Shown piece by piece: positions 1 through 8,257 of a stretch of 15,556 nucleotides of DNA. The translations under genes and the position numbers were made by a program. Location: NCBI GenBank assembly GCA_905197485.1, contig CAJJYZ010000044.1, positions 1-15,556 on the forward strand. Reading direction: 5' to 3'. Position 1 is the stretch's first letter. Every line of letters begins with the position of its first letter. Origin of the DNA: an uncultured Lachnospiraceae bacterium. Its GTDB lineage: Bacteria > Bacillota > Clostridia > Lachnospirales > Lachnospiraceae. The notes below the pieces were generated by a model. It was not told the origin of the DNA. It searched no databases and worked only from the letters and a program-made list of their open reading frames with translations.

Positions 1-1409
1 AAAGTCATCTTCGTTCTTACGAAGAATGTGTAAACTACTGGCCAAACCAGGTATACATTGGAAACGCACATCCGGATGAACTCGCTGAAGTAGAGTTCCC
101 TTACTATGATAAAGTAAAAGAAGGCGCTGAAAGATTCGGTAAATACGGTGAGATTATGCCGGAGAACGAATTCCTTCTTTTAGTTCAGGCATGTGATATG
201 TTTGAAGTTGTAAAATTAGACAAAGATTTCGTTGCAGCAACAAAAGAAGCTTTCGCTGCTGACCCAATCATTACAGAAGATATCGTTGCTAAGATTGAAG
301 AAGGTGTTGAACTTAGCGAAATCGAGCACCTTGTAAACGAAGAGCATGCAGAAGGACTTTACATCGCCGGAAAATTAGTTGGTTGTGTAAAGAGAGCACA
401 CGACATCGATGTGAACCTTTCCGCTCATGTTATGCATGAAAACTTAATGAGCAAGGCTACAAGCGTACTTGCTTTATTATACGCTGTAAGAAATACAGGA
501 ATCGAAAAAACAGATATCGAATACGTTATCGACTGTGCTGAGGAAGCATGTGGTGATATGAACCAGCGCGGTGGTGGAAACTTTGCGAAAGCTGCAGCAG
601 AAGTTGCAGGACTTTTAAACGCAACAGGTTCTGACTCTCGTGGATTCTGTGCAGGTCCTTCCCATGCTTTAATCGAAGCAGCAGCTCTTGTAAAATCAGG
701 CGCTTACAAATGCGTAGCCGTAACAGCAGGTGGATGTACAGCAAAACTTGGTATGAATGGTAAAGACCACGTGAAGAAAGGTCTTCCAATCTTAGAGGAC
801 TGCCTCGCAGGATTCTGTGTAATCATTTCTGAAAACGATGGAGAAAGCCCGGAAATCAACCTTGACATCCTCGGACGTCATACAGTTGGTACAGGTTCCG
901 CTCCACAGAACGTAATCGGAAGCCTTGTAGCTGACCCACTTGAGAGAAACGGTATGAAGATTACAGATATCGACAAATTCTCTCCAGAGATGCAGAACCC
1001 GGATATCACAAAACCTGCAGGAGCTGGTGATGTTCCATTAGCGAACTACAAGATGATTGCGGCTTTAGCTGTTAAGAAAGGTGACCTTGAGAAGAAAGAT
1101 ATGCCTGCATTCGCTTCAAAACATGGTTTAACAGGATGGGCTCCAACACAGGGACATATCCCATCAGGTGTTCCATACATCGGATTCGCAGTAGAAGATA
1201 TCAAAGCAGGTAAGATTAAAAACGCTATGATTATTGGTAAAGGAAGCTTATTCCTTGGCCGTATGACAAACCTTTTCGATGGTGTATCATTCGTAATTCA
1301 GGCAAACACAGGTGCAGAAGACAACTCTGGTGTTTCTGAAGAAGAAGTAAAAGGATTAATCGCAAAAGCGATGAAAGATTTTGCAGAAACTCTTATGGCA
1401 GCAGAATAG
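1..1409 (+). CDS. grdC: Glycine reductase complex protein C, beta subunit (5'-truncated)
   Basis: GrdC is one of the two subunits of protein C of glycine/sarcosine/betaine reductase. This cytoplasmic complex takes the carboxymethyl group from selenoprotein A and releases acetyl phosphate. The reading frame is open from base 3, before the first internal ATG at 156. The codons before it read SHLRSYEECVNYWPNQVYIG, typical of the GrdC N-terminal region, so the gene begins outside the window; judged by usual family length only a few dozen residues are missing. The family is related to FabH/thiolase-type condensing enzymes. Visible candidates for catalytic residues are a Cys in RGFCAGPSHA (codon at 648-650), GGCTAKLG, and the His of TQGHIPSG. 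It ends 14 bases before grdD, with GAGGTGG between them. Codon choice is strongly biased to C-ending Asn, Ile and Phe codons, as in highly expressed genes. The assignment is firm; the catalytic residues are inferred. Confidence 0.95.
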   Translation, partial: SHLRSYEECVNYWPNQVYIGNAHPDELAEVEFPYYDKVKEGAERFGKYGEIMPENEFLLLVQACDMFEVVKLDKDFVAATKEAFAADPIITEDIVAKIEEGVELSEIEHLVNEEHAEGLYIAGKLVGCVKRAHDIDVNLSAHVMHENLMSKATSVLALLYAVRNTGIEKTDIEYVIDCAEEACGDMNQRGGGNFAKAAAEVAGLLNATGSDSRGFCAGPSHALIEAAALVKSGAYKCVAVTAGGCTAKLGMNGKDHVKKGLPILEDCLAGFCVIISENDGESPEINLDILGRHTVGTGSAPQNVIGSLVADPLERNGMKITDIDKFSPEMQNPDITKPAGAGDVPLANYKMIAALAVKKGDLEKKDMPAFASKHGLTGWAPTQGHIPSGVPYIGFAVEDIKAGKIKNAMIIGKGSLFLGRMTNLFDGVSFVIQANTGAEDNSGVSEEEVKGLIAKAMKDFAETLMAAE

Positions 1410-1423
1410 AGAGGTGGATTAAA

Positions 1424-2575
1424 ATGGCAAATATAGAAAAAATGATTGCTTCCACTTTTATGGAGATTGCCCAGGGACTGGAAACAGGAAGCTTCGGCAA
1501 ACGTCCTAAAATCGCTCTTACAGGTATGGGAAGCGAACATGGAGAGGAAAACTCCATGGCTGCAGCAATCGAGGCTGCAAAAGACGGTATCGACGTATAC
1601 TACATCGGTACATTAGAAGCAGAAGGCGTTACAACTGTAAAAGTGGCTAACGACGAAGAAGGTCACGACAAGATGGAAGAAATGCTCAAGAATAAAGAAG
1701 TGGACGCTGCAGTAACAATGCACTTCCCATTCCCAATCGGCGTTTCTACTGTTGGACGTTGTGTAACCCCTGCAACTGCAAAAGAAATGTTTATTGCAAA
1801 CACAACAGGTACTTCAAGTACAGACCGTATTGAAGGTATGATTAAGAACGCAATCTACGGTGTAATCGCTGCAAAAGCATGCGGTAAGAAGAATCCTACA
1901 GTAGGTATCTTAAACGTAGACGGCGCTCGTCAGACAGAGAAAGCTTTAAAAGAGCTTCAGGAAAACGGATACGACCTTGCATTTGCTGAATCAGGAAGAG
2001 CTGACGGTGGATGTGTTATGAGAGGTAACGACGTGCTTCAGGCTTCTCCTGACATCATGGTTACAGATTCTCTGACAGGTAACATCCTTGTGAAGATGCT
2101 TTCTTCCTTCAACACAGGCGGAAGCTTCGAAGCTACTGGATTCGGATACGGACCTGGTATCGGAGAAGGCTACGAGAACCTTGTTATGATTGTTTCACGT
2201 GCTTCTGGCGCTCCGGTTATTGCAAACGCAATCCGTTACGCAGCACAGCTTGTACGTGGTAAAGTATTCGAAGTTGCAAAAGCAGAATTTGCAGCAGTGA
2301 AGAAAGCAGGATTCAACGAAATCCTCAACAAATATAAAACTGTAGCAAAACCTGCTGCAGCAGAGGAAGAAGTAAAAGAACCTCCGAAGGAAATCGTAAC
2401 AGCACAGATTCCTGGTATCGAAGTTATGGACCTTGAAGATGCAGTAAAAGCGCTCTGGAAGATTAACATCTACGCAGAAAGCGGAATGGGCTGTACAGGA
2501 CCAATCATTCGTGTATCTGATGCGAACCTTGCAAAAGCAGAAGAGGAATTAAAGAAAGCCGGATATATCGGTTAA
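1424..2575 (+). CDS. grdD: Glycine reductase complex protein C, alpha subunit
   Basis: GrdD is the partner of GrdC in protein C and carries out the last step, phosphorolysis of an enzyme-bound acetyl thioester to acetyl phosphate. The family resembles PlsX-type phosphate acyltransferases. At 383 aa it is full length for the family. The C-terminal segment GMGCTGPIIR places a Cys at residue 357, which matches the active-site thiol known as Cys359 in the Eubacterium acidaminophilum protein. Other visible landmarks are ALTGMGSEHG near residue 31, a Cys at 113 in GRCVTPATAK, and the Gly-rich stretch GFGYGPGIGEGYEN. A short acidic, Ala-rich linker (about residues 315-330) precedes the C-terminal part. 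The start has GAGGTGG at a good distance. It is co-transcribed with grdC and with the 97-aa gene that follows after 15 bases. Confidence 0.95.
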   Translation: MANIEKMIASTFMEIAQGLETGSFGKRPKIALTGMGSEHGEENSMAAAIEAAKDGIDVYYIGTLEAEGVTTVKVANDEEGHDKMEEMLKNKEVDAAVTMHFPFPIGVSTVGRCVTPATAKEMFIANTTGTSSTDRIEGMIKNAIYGVIAAKACGKKNPTVGILNVDGARQTEKALKELQENGYDLAFAESGRADGGCVMRGNDVLQASPDIMVTDSLTGNILVKMLSSFNTGGSFEATGFGYGPGIGEGYENLVMIVSRASGAPVIANAIRYAAQLVRGKVFEVAKAEFAAVKKAGFNEILNKYKTVAKPAAAEEEVKEPPKEIVTAQIPGIEVMDLEDAVKALWKINIYAESGMGCTGPIIRVSDANLAKAEEELKKAGYIG

Positions 2576-2590
2576 TTTGGGAGTGTCAGT

Positions 2591-2884
2591 ATGAAAGTTT
2601 ACGATAAAGTAAATAAAGTAGAGTTAGAAGCTACTACAGATGAGTTGGTAAAACTCATGGCTCCTGGCGGACGTCAGGTAGACTTGATTCTTCACGAGAA
2701 GAAGTCTGATGTAGACGGATATATGTCATGGGATGTGGAACATTGGTCAAGCATCGATGGAAAAAGATTCATCCGTTGCTACTCTTTAGAGGGAAGAACT
2801 CTCGGAGAGTCAACAGGACATAATATTTACGATTTGAGAAATGACTTCAAACCGGAAGAAGCAAAAGAAGTTCAGTTGAGCTAA
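2591..2884 (+). CDS. Unrecognised 97-aa protein, last gene of the grd operon
   Basis: I do not recognise this family. The product is a small, soluble, charged protein with no signal peptide or membrane segment. It has a compact pattern of alternating hydrophobic residues, a conserved-looking centre with two Trp (MSWDVEHWSSIDGKRF, residues about 45-60), and a single Cys at about residue 64. It begins 15 bases after grdD behind GGGAGTG and ends just before the operon terminator, so it is almost certainly translated and co-transcribed with grdC and grdD. It does not look like GrdX or the other well-known accessory proteins of grd operons. A role tied to glycine reductase (assembly, stability or regulation) is inferred from position only. 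Confidence 0.75.
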   Translation: MKVYDKVNKVELEATTDELVKLMAPGGRQVDLILHEKKSDVDGYMSWDVEHWSSIDGKRFIRCYSLEGRTLGESTGHNIYDLRNDFKPEEAKEVQLS

Positions 2885-2889
2885 ATTTT

Positions 2890-2927
2890 AAAATGGGAAG
2901 AGACTTTTTAAGTCTCTTCCCATTTTT
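2890..2927. terminator. Bidirectional intrinsic terminator between the grd operon and the convergent lipoprotein gene
   Basis: A perfect 17-bp inverted repeat (2890-2906 and 2910-2926) encloses a 3-base TTT loop. The right arm ends in a T run and the left arm starts with an A run, so the hairpin can stop transcription from both sides. It begins 6 bases after the stop of the 97-aa gene and lies 13 bases beyond the stop of the lipoprotein gene on the other strand. Confidence 0.93.
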
Positions 2928-2939
2928 GCTGCTAGCGTA

Positions 2940-4466
2940 TTATTTTTTTAATTCGATTTCTGCATTTGCAGTGTAACTTTCAAAAACAGATGCTATCTGT
3001 TCCTTACAGTTAGCTGCATTCTTTTCTGTCCCTATGTAATATCTTTTTTCTGCATCGGACGTGTATGGGAGTTCGACAGATGCCGTAATCGGGGCGATAA
3101 ATCCATCCGTATCTTTTGCTTCCCGATTATAAGAGAAGAAGAATGGTTCCTGAATCAGAGCGTATCCGTCTTCTGTTGTCTTTGCGGCAGTCAGGTTTGT
3201 TAAGTGTCTGTCGATTAATCCTGTATACATCTGAAGAATCGGAGAATCTTCTTCGCAGATAGAAGTTGTCTGTTTGTATCCCCATCGACTGTTTGTGATA
3301 TCGCCGTCAATCTGTGGGTCGTACATATAAACCCGCAGTTGATTTTGTACGGCAAACTGATTGATTGTGGAGATGACAGCGCGGGTTTTCTCACTGCCCG
3401 GTCCGCCGATTAATACGAGTGAATTGCCGTCTTTATCGAGCAGCCATTCCAATTGGCGGTATGTAACCGGATAAATATGGATAGGTTCGTTTTCTTTGAA
3501 AATTTCTGTTCCATATCGATTGAAAGCGTCTCTCATATAATCTTCTTTCGTGTAATGGGAGAGTTTGATGTTCTGTTCTTTGATGAAATCGAACAGTTCT
3601 TTCAAATGTGAGGTGTATTCTTCGGTTACATATTTTCGTACTTGCTTTCCGTCCTTATCGAGAACCGGATTTCCTTCCTCATCGGTTTCTTTTACGTAGA
3701 GACCTTTGGAATCCCGGTCAACCATCTCTTCGAAGGCATACATGATTGGACAGTTGCCGCTTGTATTTCCAGAACCGCTGTAATCTACTTTGTTGTCCTT
3801 ATTGTAGAGGAAAATGATTGGCTGCTGAAGTCTTCCGACCGTTACTTCTTTTCCTTCTGCGTTGGTGTAGGAGAGGGCGGTGTCATCGTCTTTTGGATAG
3901 GCAATCCAGTCATCCAGGTTCGGGAGATATTTGGATACGAATTCGCCATACATATAGTTATATTTTGTTCCGAGTGTCGTTTTTTCATTGGACATGCGGA
4001 CAAACATGGAACCGTCGTCTCCGTTATCTACGTTGAAGTCATAGGAATAAATAGTGTCAATACCATATTCTTTTGCATACTGGTTAACAAAAGGGCTCAT
4101 AGCACGACTGTTGTGGCACCAGGAACCGCTTAATTGAATGAGAAAGTTTCCTTCCTGTTCAAGAAGCTGAATCAATTGGTCATAGCTGATGTCCTGGAAT
4201 ACAATCTCTTTATCCTCGAATGTATCGATGCCATCCTGCCGGTCAGCGTCTCCGCGGGAATGAGCGTTAAAGTCACCAAAGGCATACTCTTTTTCAAAAT
4301 CATACTCCGGGGAAGAAAGCTGTGATGTATCTGCTTTGGTAGATTGCTTCGTCAATGTTTTTACATTGTCCTTGACTGCGGTGTTTTTTGTGTTTCCGCA
4401 GCCGGCCAATATCCCGACTGTCATTGTGGCAATCAGAACAGTCGAGAGTAGTTTCTTTTTCATCAT
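2940..4466 (-). CDS. Lipoprotein with two tandem thioredoxin-like domains
   Basis: A 508-aa predicted surface lipoprotein. The signal peptide ends in a clear lipobox (LAGC, Cys23), followed by a polar linker rich in Thr and Lys. Residues about 85-235 read as a thioredoxin-like domain: a beta strand (FLIQLSGSW), then W116-C-H-N-S120 at the usual active-site position, then a likely cis-Pro in QQPIIFLYN (Pro216). Residues about 330-450 repeat this layout: LVLIGGPGSEKTRA (353 onwards) in place of the redox motif and IQEPFFFSYN (Pro441) as the cis-Pro segment. The first active site is therefore CxxS with one Cys, and the second has no Cys. CxxS domains can form mixed disulfides but are poor disulfide reductases. 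It is the last gene of the symporter operon, 16 bases after the small secreted protein. GGCAGGAG precedes the first of two ATG codons. The fold is inferred from motifs; the function is unknown. Confidence 0.8.
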   Translation of the reverse strand: MMKKKLLSTVLIATMTVGILAGCGNTKNTAVKDNVKTLTKQSTKADTSQLSSPEYDFEKEYAFGDFNAHSRGDADRQDGIDTFEDKEIVFQDISYDQLIQLLEQEGNFLIQLSGSWCHNSRAMSPFVNQYAKEYGIDTIYSYDFNVDNGDDGSMFVRMSNEKTTLGTKYNYMYGEFVSKYLPNLDDWIAYPKDDDTALSYTNAEGKEVTVGRLQQPIIFLYNKDNKVDYSGSGNTSGNCPIMYAFEEMVDRDSKGLYVKETDEEGNPVLDKDGKQVRKYVTEEYTSHLKELFDFIKEQNIKLSHYTKEDYMRDAFNRYGTEIFKENEPIHIYPVTYRQLEWLLDKDGNSLVLIGGPGSEKTRAVISTINQFAVQNQLRVYMYDPQIDGDITNSRWGYKQTTSICEEDSPILQMYTGLIDRHLTNLTAAKTTEDGYALIQEPFFFSYNREAKDTDGFIAPITASVELPYTSDAEKRYYIGTEKNAANCKEQIASVFESYTANAEIELKK

Positions 4467-4482
4467 AAATTCTCCTGCCTTT

Positions 4483-4971
4483 CTAACACATCGGAATGGA
4501 TACTTCTTCCGCAGCTCCGCCTGTGCTTCCGTTTGATGTATATTCAGATTCCAAAGCAGTCAGTTCTGCGTAATTTTCGACGAGCGAATACTGTTCGGCA
4601 GTTAAATAGCTGTCTACCACTTCTCGTGCTTCGGTCACATATTTTTTTACGTCATCAAAAGAGTATCCTTCTACGGTTTGTCTTGCATCTGCAACGCTTG
4701 CAGCTTTGATTGCAAGGCGTGCGTATTCGATTTTTGCCGCATTAAATTCGTTCATATGTTGGATTCTGTCTTCCAAATCAAAATTTGGATCTAAGGCATT
4801 ATAGTATTCCAAAGCCCGGTCGATTTTTTCTTTGCATTCTTCTGTATAAGCCACTTCGCCGATAGCTGAGATTGCATCATTTGTTCGTGTGACAGAAGCT
4901 TTTACTGAAAATGCAGATAGTCCAAGACATACGGCTGCTGCCGCAAAAAGCGCAATGGTTGATTTTTTCAT
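4483..4971 (-). CDS. Small secreted alpha-helical protein of unknown function
   Basis: A 162-aa protein that I do not recognise. It begins with a standard Sec signal peptide (MKKS, then a hydrophobic Ala/Leu core, with likely cleavage after VKA near residue 25). The mature part is rich in Glu, Ala, Lys and Tyr and looks almost entirely helical, with a heptad-like spacing of hydrophobics. A flexible Gly/Ser/Thr stretch follows and the protein stops with SIPMC, so its only mature-region Cys besides one near residue 46 is the very last residue. The start codon overlaps the stop of the symporter gene in the sequence TAATG, which implies translational coupling. The lipoprotein gene follows after 16 bases. 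The arrangement suggests an extracytoplasmic partner of the symporter or lipoprotein. That role is inferred from context only. Confidence 0.72.
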   Translation of the reverse strand: MKKSTIALFAAAAVCLGLSAFSVKASVTRTNDAISAIGEVAYTEECKEKIDRALEYYNALDPNFDLEDRIQHMNEFNAAKIEYARLAIKAASVADARQTVEGYSFDDVKKYVTEAREVVDSYLTAEQYSLVENYAELTALESEYTSNGSTGGAAEEVSIPMC

Positions 4972-6350
4972 TATGCCCGTCCTCCTTTTTTCTCATCAGA
5001 CTGGAAGATACTGTCGTTTAGAAGACCTGTCTTACGTGCAACGACAGTTGCAGTAACATTTGCTCCTACTACGTTTGTAAGTGTACGTGCCATGTCTGTA
5101 ATATTGTTGATTGGAATCAGGAGTACAACGGCTGCGATTGGCAGGTTGACAGCGCTGAATAAGGAAACGGCGGTAACAACTCCGATACCAGGCATTCCGG
5201 CGCTTCCCATAGAAAGAACAAGACACATAAAGCACATAATCAGATATTGACTCAAATCCCAGTGTTGTCCTGTCGCATTTAAATAGAACATGGCAAGCAG
5301 GATTGGCCAGATACAGGTACATCCTGCCATACCGATAGTTGTTCCTAAAGGAGCTGTGAAGTTGGCAACTTCTTCGTCTACACCGACCTTATGAATCAGT
5401 CGGTCGATTGTAATCGGAAGAGAACCGACGCTGCTCTGCGTTGTAAATGCGGTAGCCTGTGCGTCGAAAGTCTTTTTGAAGAATTTCAACGGACTTACAT
5501 TGGCTGCGAATTTTAAGATGACCGCATTTACAAGGTAAGTCTGCACAAGGCAGACGATGTATACGATTGCTACAAGAAGAATCAATTGTACGAGAGCGTC
5601 TTTGTCGCTTAAAAGCTGACTTGCAGATACGGCTGTCAGACAGAGTACTGCGTATGGTGTCAAATCGATGACATAAGAAAGAATCAGGAAAATAATTTTC
5701 TTTGCAGCTTCAATGATGTTCTTGAAAGCAATCACTTTTTCTTCTCCCTCTTCGGAAGCAACGCTTACATAAGCAACCGCCAGCGCGACCGCGATAATGA
5801 TGATTGCGACGATGTTATCAGCGGCAAGGTCTCCGATAATATTGGTCGGGAAGAGATTGAGAATAATCTGGTCCAGGGAAGTTCCCATTTCTGTGTAAGC
5901 GTCTAATGTGGACTCAGAAACACCGGCAATATCAGAAAAAACTGCACCGGCGCCGTTGCCGACATGTGTCACCACAGCAAAAATAATAGTCACTACGATT
6001 GCAATTGCAGAAGAAATCAAAAGCCAGAAAACTGACTTTGTACCGATTCGCTTCATTTTTTCTTTGTCATTTAATTGAATCAAGCCGGAAATGACTGAAA
6101 CAAGGATGACAGGTGCAACGAGTGCTGTGATTAAATTGACATAGATATCGCCAATCAGGGCGAGCCATGTCATATAAGAATTATTTTCGGAAGCAAAAAT
6201 GATTCCGAGAATTGCGCCCATAGCCATACTAATCAAAATTACAAAAGTCCAGTTGACTTTGTATGCAATTTTGTTTAATGCCTTGAATAAAAGTAAGGCA
6301 ATGACAAGCACAAGAAGCGCAATCCAGTTTACACTTAATAGTGCGTCCAT
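4971..6350 (-). CDS. Dicarboxylate/amino acid:cation symporter (DAACS/SLC1 family), possibly cystine-type
   Basis: A 459-aa polytopic membrane protein of the GltPh/TcyP fold that couples amino acid uptake to Na+ or H+. Family landmarks are in order: the HP1 serine-rich loop TTQSSVGSLP (303-312), the TM7 segment GTTIGMAGCTC (336-346), the HP2 tip SAGMPGIG (383-390) and TM8 DMARTLTNVVGAN (419-431). The TM7 segment lacks the NMDGT sequence of glutamate carriers. Its G..GC..I/WP pattern is closer to cystine carriers such as TcyP, so cystine is a plausible substrate; serine, threonine or glutamate cannot be excluded. The start has AGGAGGG at a good distance. It is first in an operon with two exported proteins, one with thioredoxin-like domains, which fits a sulfur or redox theme. 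The family call is firm; the substrate is inference. Confidence 0.92.
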   Translation of the reverse strand: MDALLSVNWIALLVLVIALLLFKALNKIAYKVNWTFVILISMAMGAILGIIFASENNSYMTWLALIGDIYVNLITALVAPVILVSVISGLIQLNDKEKMKRIGTKSVFWLLISSAIAIVVTIIFAVVTHVGNGAGAVFSDIAGVSESTLDAYTEMGTSLDQIILNLFPTNIIGDLAADNIVAIIIIAVALAVAYVSVASEEGEEKVIAFKNIIEAAKKIIFLILSYVIDLTPYAVLCLTAVSASQLLSDKDALVQLILLVAIVYIVCLVQTYLVNAVILKFAANVSPLKFFKKTFDAQATAFTTQSSVGSLPITIDRLIHKVGVDEEVANFTAPLGTTIGMAGCTCIWPILLAMFYLNATGQHWDLSQYLIMCFMCLVLSMGSAGMPGIGVVTAVSLFSAVNLPIAAVVLLIPINNITDMARTLTNVVGANVTATVVARKTGLLNDSIFQSDEKKGGRA

Positions 6351-6397
6351 GTGAAAAACCCTCCTCTTATATTTTATTATGTTTTTTCAACCGTTAT

Positions 6398-6426
6398 ATT
6401 ATAGTTTTGTGTCTAAAAGGAGTCAA
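6398..6426 (-). promoter_or_regulatory. Sigma-70-type promoter of the symporter operon
   Basis: On the minus strand, TTGACT (6421-6426) and a perfect TATAAT (6398-6403) are separated by exactly 17 bases, about 50 bases ahead of the symporter start codon. No other promoter-like pair of this quality is visible between this operon and the TetR gene. Confidence 0.85.
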
Positions 6427-6499
6427 ATTGATTTTTTTGATAAATTTATCGGAAAATTCTATAAGTAATCATAGAAAAGATAAGAAGAATCATGATAGG

Positions 6500-6532
6500 A
6501 AACGGGAGCAGACATAAAATCCACTCCCGTTT
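6500..6532 (-). terminator. Hairpin after the prdF-tetR operon
   Basis: A perfect 9-bp GC-rich inverted repeat (6500-6508 and 6524-6532) with a 15-base loop lies about 35 bases beyond the TetR stop codon. On the minus strand the stem runs into only a short T run, so termination may be moderate. It separates this operon from the symporter promoter. Confidence 0.65.
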
Positions 6533-6567
6533 TAATGTTTATGAAGAATTTTAACTAATTGGTTTAT

Positions 6568-7155
6568 TTAGATGTTCTCTTTGAATTTCTGCAGAACATG
6601 CGGCAATAACCTGTCGCTGTATTCTGTTAGTGAATAGTCGCCTTTGCAGAGAGCCCAATCGTATAAAAGAGAACGTTCATACATCGTATACAGCTTCACC
6701 AAGTCGGCTGTCGTATTGGATTCCGGAAATTCCCCGCTTTGTTTCCCGTCACTGATAATCTGAGTGATAAGAGTAAAATAGTATCGGTCCTTGTCCAACA
6801 AAGATTTCGTATCCTTCGTAGTGAGCTGGGAAGAATACAGAAGGGCAAGGAGTCGGATATCAATGCTTGTCTCAATCATATAGAATAACTCGTGGTTTAA
6901 AAACAAGAGTTTTTCACAGGCGGAAAGCTCCGGATTCATGATTGCTGTCAGTTCTTCGTATTTATCATCCAGAAGATATGCCAGCGTGTTCAATAAGGCG
7001 TCCTTCCCTTTGAAATAGTGGTAAAAGGTGCCTTTTGAAGTTTTAGAGGCGGCGATGATATCGTTGATAGTAGTCCCTTCATATCCGTTTTTGTAAAAAA
7101 GATTCCAGGCAGATTTGATAATTCTGCTTTTCGGGGATTGACGTTTGCGAGCCAT
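6568..7155 (-). CDS. TetR/AcrR-family transcriptional regulator
   Basis: A 195-aa protein with the classic TetR N-terminal DNA-binding domain in residues about 8-55. It shows SRIIKSAWNLFYKNGYEGTT, then NDIIAASKTSKGTFYHYF, whose last part (about 40-48) is the recognition helix, then KGKDALL. The remaining residues form an all-helical ligand-binding domain with no close resemblance that I can name. The gene follows prdF after 32 bases on the same strand, with AAGGAGG before its ATG, so the two are probably co-transcribed. A natural hypothesis is that it controls prdF, itself and perhaps the divergent selC-prd unit, responding to proline or a related compound. A candidate operator is listed at 8258-8275. 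The family is certain; target and ligand are inferred. Confidence 0.93.
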   Translation of the reverse strand: MARKRQSPKSRIIKSAWNLFYKNGYEGTTINDIIAASKTSKGTFYHYFKGKDALLNTLAYLLDDKYEELTAIMNPELSACEKLLFLNHELFYMIETSIDIRLLALLYSSQLTTKDTKSLLDKDRYYFTLITQIISDGKQSGEFPESNTTADLVKLYTMYERSLLYDWALCKGDYSLTEYSDRLLPHVLQKFKENI

Positions 7156-7187
7156 AGCGCTGCCTCCTTCTTAGTTTTTATGGAATA

Positions 7188-8219
7188 TTAGCCAACGGAG
7201 AATCCGTATTTTAACGGGTCAGTTGGGTCGATAACATAAGTTCCCATTCCTGTAATATATGCGCTTCCTGTAATCTGTGGAATGACAGCTTTGTGTTCTC
7301 CGATAGATGTCTCTTCTTTGATGACACCGCGGAATACGGAGCCTGTGAAGCTTTCGTAACGGAATTCTTCTCCGATTTTGATTTCATCCCATGCGTAAAG
7401 CGTCGCAAGTTTCGCGCTTGTACCTGTTCCGCAAGGTGAACGGTCGGCCTGTGCTTCTCCGAAGATGACAACGTTTCTCATATCCGCGTTATCCGGGTTC
7501 GGAGTCGGTCCATAAAATTCTACCAAATCTACGGTATTGATATCGAGTGTAGGATGCTGAACCTGTACTTCCTTATTAATTTTTTCTAACATCTTCATAC
7601 CGAGTCTCTGAAGTTCTGGTACTGCAGATGGGCCAATGTTGTATCCTAATTTAGCTGCATCAACAAGAGCGAAGAAGCTTCCGCCAAAAGAAATGCAGTA
7701 AGGAATCGTTACACCGTCAACTTCTACAGTTAAGTTATCTTTGTAAAGGAAAGCAGGAACGTTTGTCAAAGTAACTTCAACAGCTTTTCCATTTTCTACC
7801 TTAACCTTTGTACGGATAATTCCTGCAGGAGCTTCTAATACTACCTCTGTATATGGTTCAGTTACCGGAACAAGTCCAGTCTCTACGGCAACAGTTGCAG
7901 TACCGATTGTTCCGTGACCGCACATATTTAAATATCCGCCGGTATCCATGAAAATAACACCAAGATCAGCTTCTTCGCTGATTGGTTCAGTGATAATCGC
8001 GCCGAACATATCATGATGTCCTCTTGGTTCAAGCATAAGTGCTGTTCGGTAGTTGTCACAATGGTTTACAAGAAAGTTCTTGCGTTCCATCATCGTATCT
8101 CCTTCTAATTCAGGGAAGCCAGATAATACGATACGTGTAAATTCTCCAACTGTATGAGAATCTACAACGGTGAACGCTGCTTCAAAACGTTCTTTATTAA
8201 GTGTTGGATTAAATGACAT
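7188..8219 (-). CDS. prdF: Proline racemase
   Basis: PrdF interconverts L- and D-proline without cofactors and feeds D-proline to proline reductase. The 343-aa protein has both catalytic Cys residues of the family: Cys100 in NMCGHGTIG and Cys263 in DRSPCGTGTSA, the pair that acts as proton donor and acceptor from opposite faces. Other conserved parts are DSHTVGEFTRI (20-30), the ISFGGSFFALVD segment (176-187) and the C-terminal GSAYITGMGTYVID. Possession of both Cys excludes the Thr-containing trans-3-hydroxyproline dehydratases. Hydroxyproline 2-epimerases are close relatives, but the prd context favours proline. It is divergent from selC and prdC, whereas in Clostridioides difficile prdF lies at the end of the prd operon. 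GAGGAGG precedes the ATG. Confidence 0.95.
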   Translation of the reverse strand: MSFNPTLNKERFEAAFTVVDSHTVGEFTRIVLSGFPELEGDTMMERKNFLVNHCDNYRTALMLEPRGHHDMFGAIITEPISEEADLGVIFMDTGGYLNMCGHGTIGTATVAVETGLVPVTEPYTEVVLEAPAGIIRTKVKVENGKAVEVTLTNVPAFLYKDNLTVEVDGVTIPYCISFGGSFFALVDAAKLGYNIGPSAVPELQRLGMKMLEKINKEVQVQHPTLDINTVDLVEFYGPTPNPDNADMRNVVIFGEAQADRSPCGTGTSAKLATLYAWDEIKIGEEFRYESFTGSVFRGVIKEETSIGEHKAVIPQITGSAYITGMGTYVIDPTDPLKYGFSVG

Positions 8220-8257
8220 TGTCGTTCCTCCTCAGTAAAATATTGTAAAACACGCGT

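Noticed and set aside
3642..4133. Open frame of 163 codons on the plus strand opposite the lipoprotein gene
   Set aside because: Antisense shadow of a gene with clear signal peptide, lipobox and fold motifs; no ribosome site and an unnatural composition.
7211..7471. 86-codon frame on the minus strand inside prdF
   Set aside because: Alternative frame of the racemase; the in-frame racemase sequence holds all family motifs.
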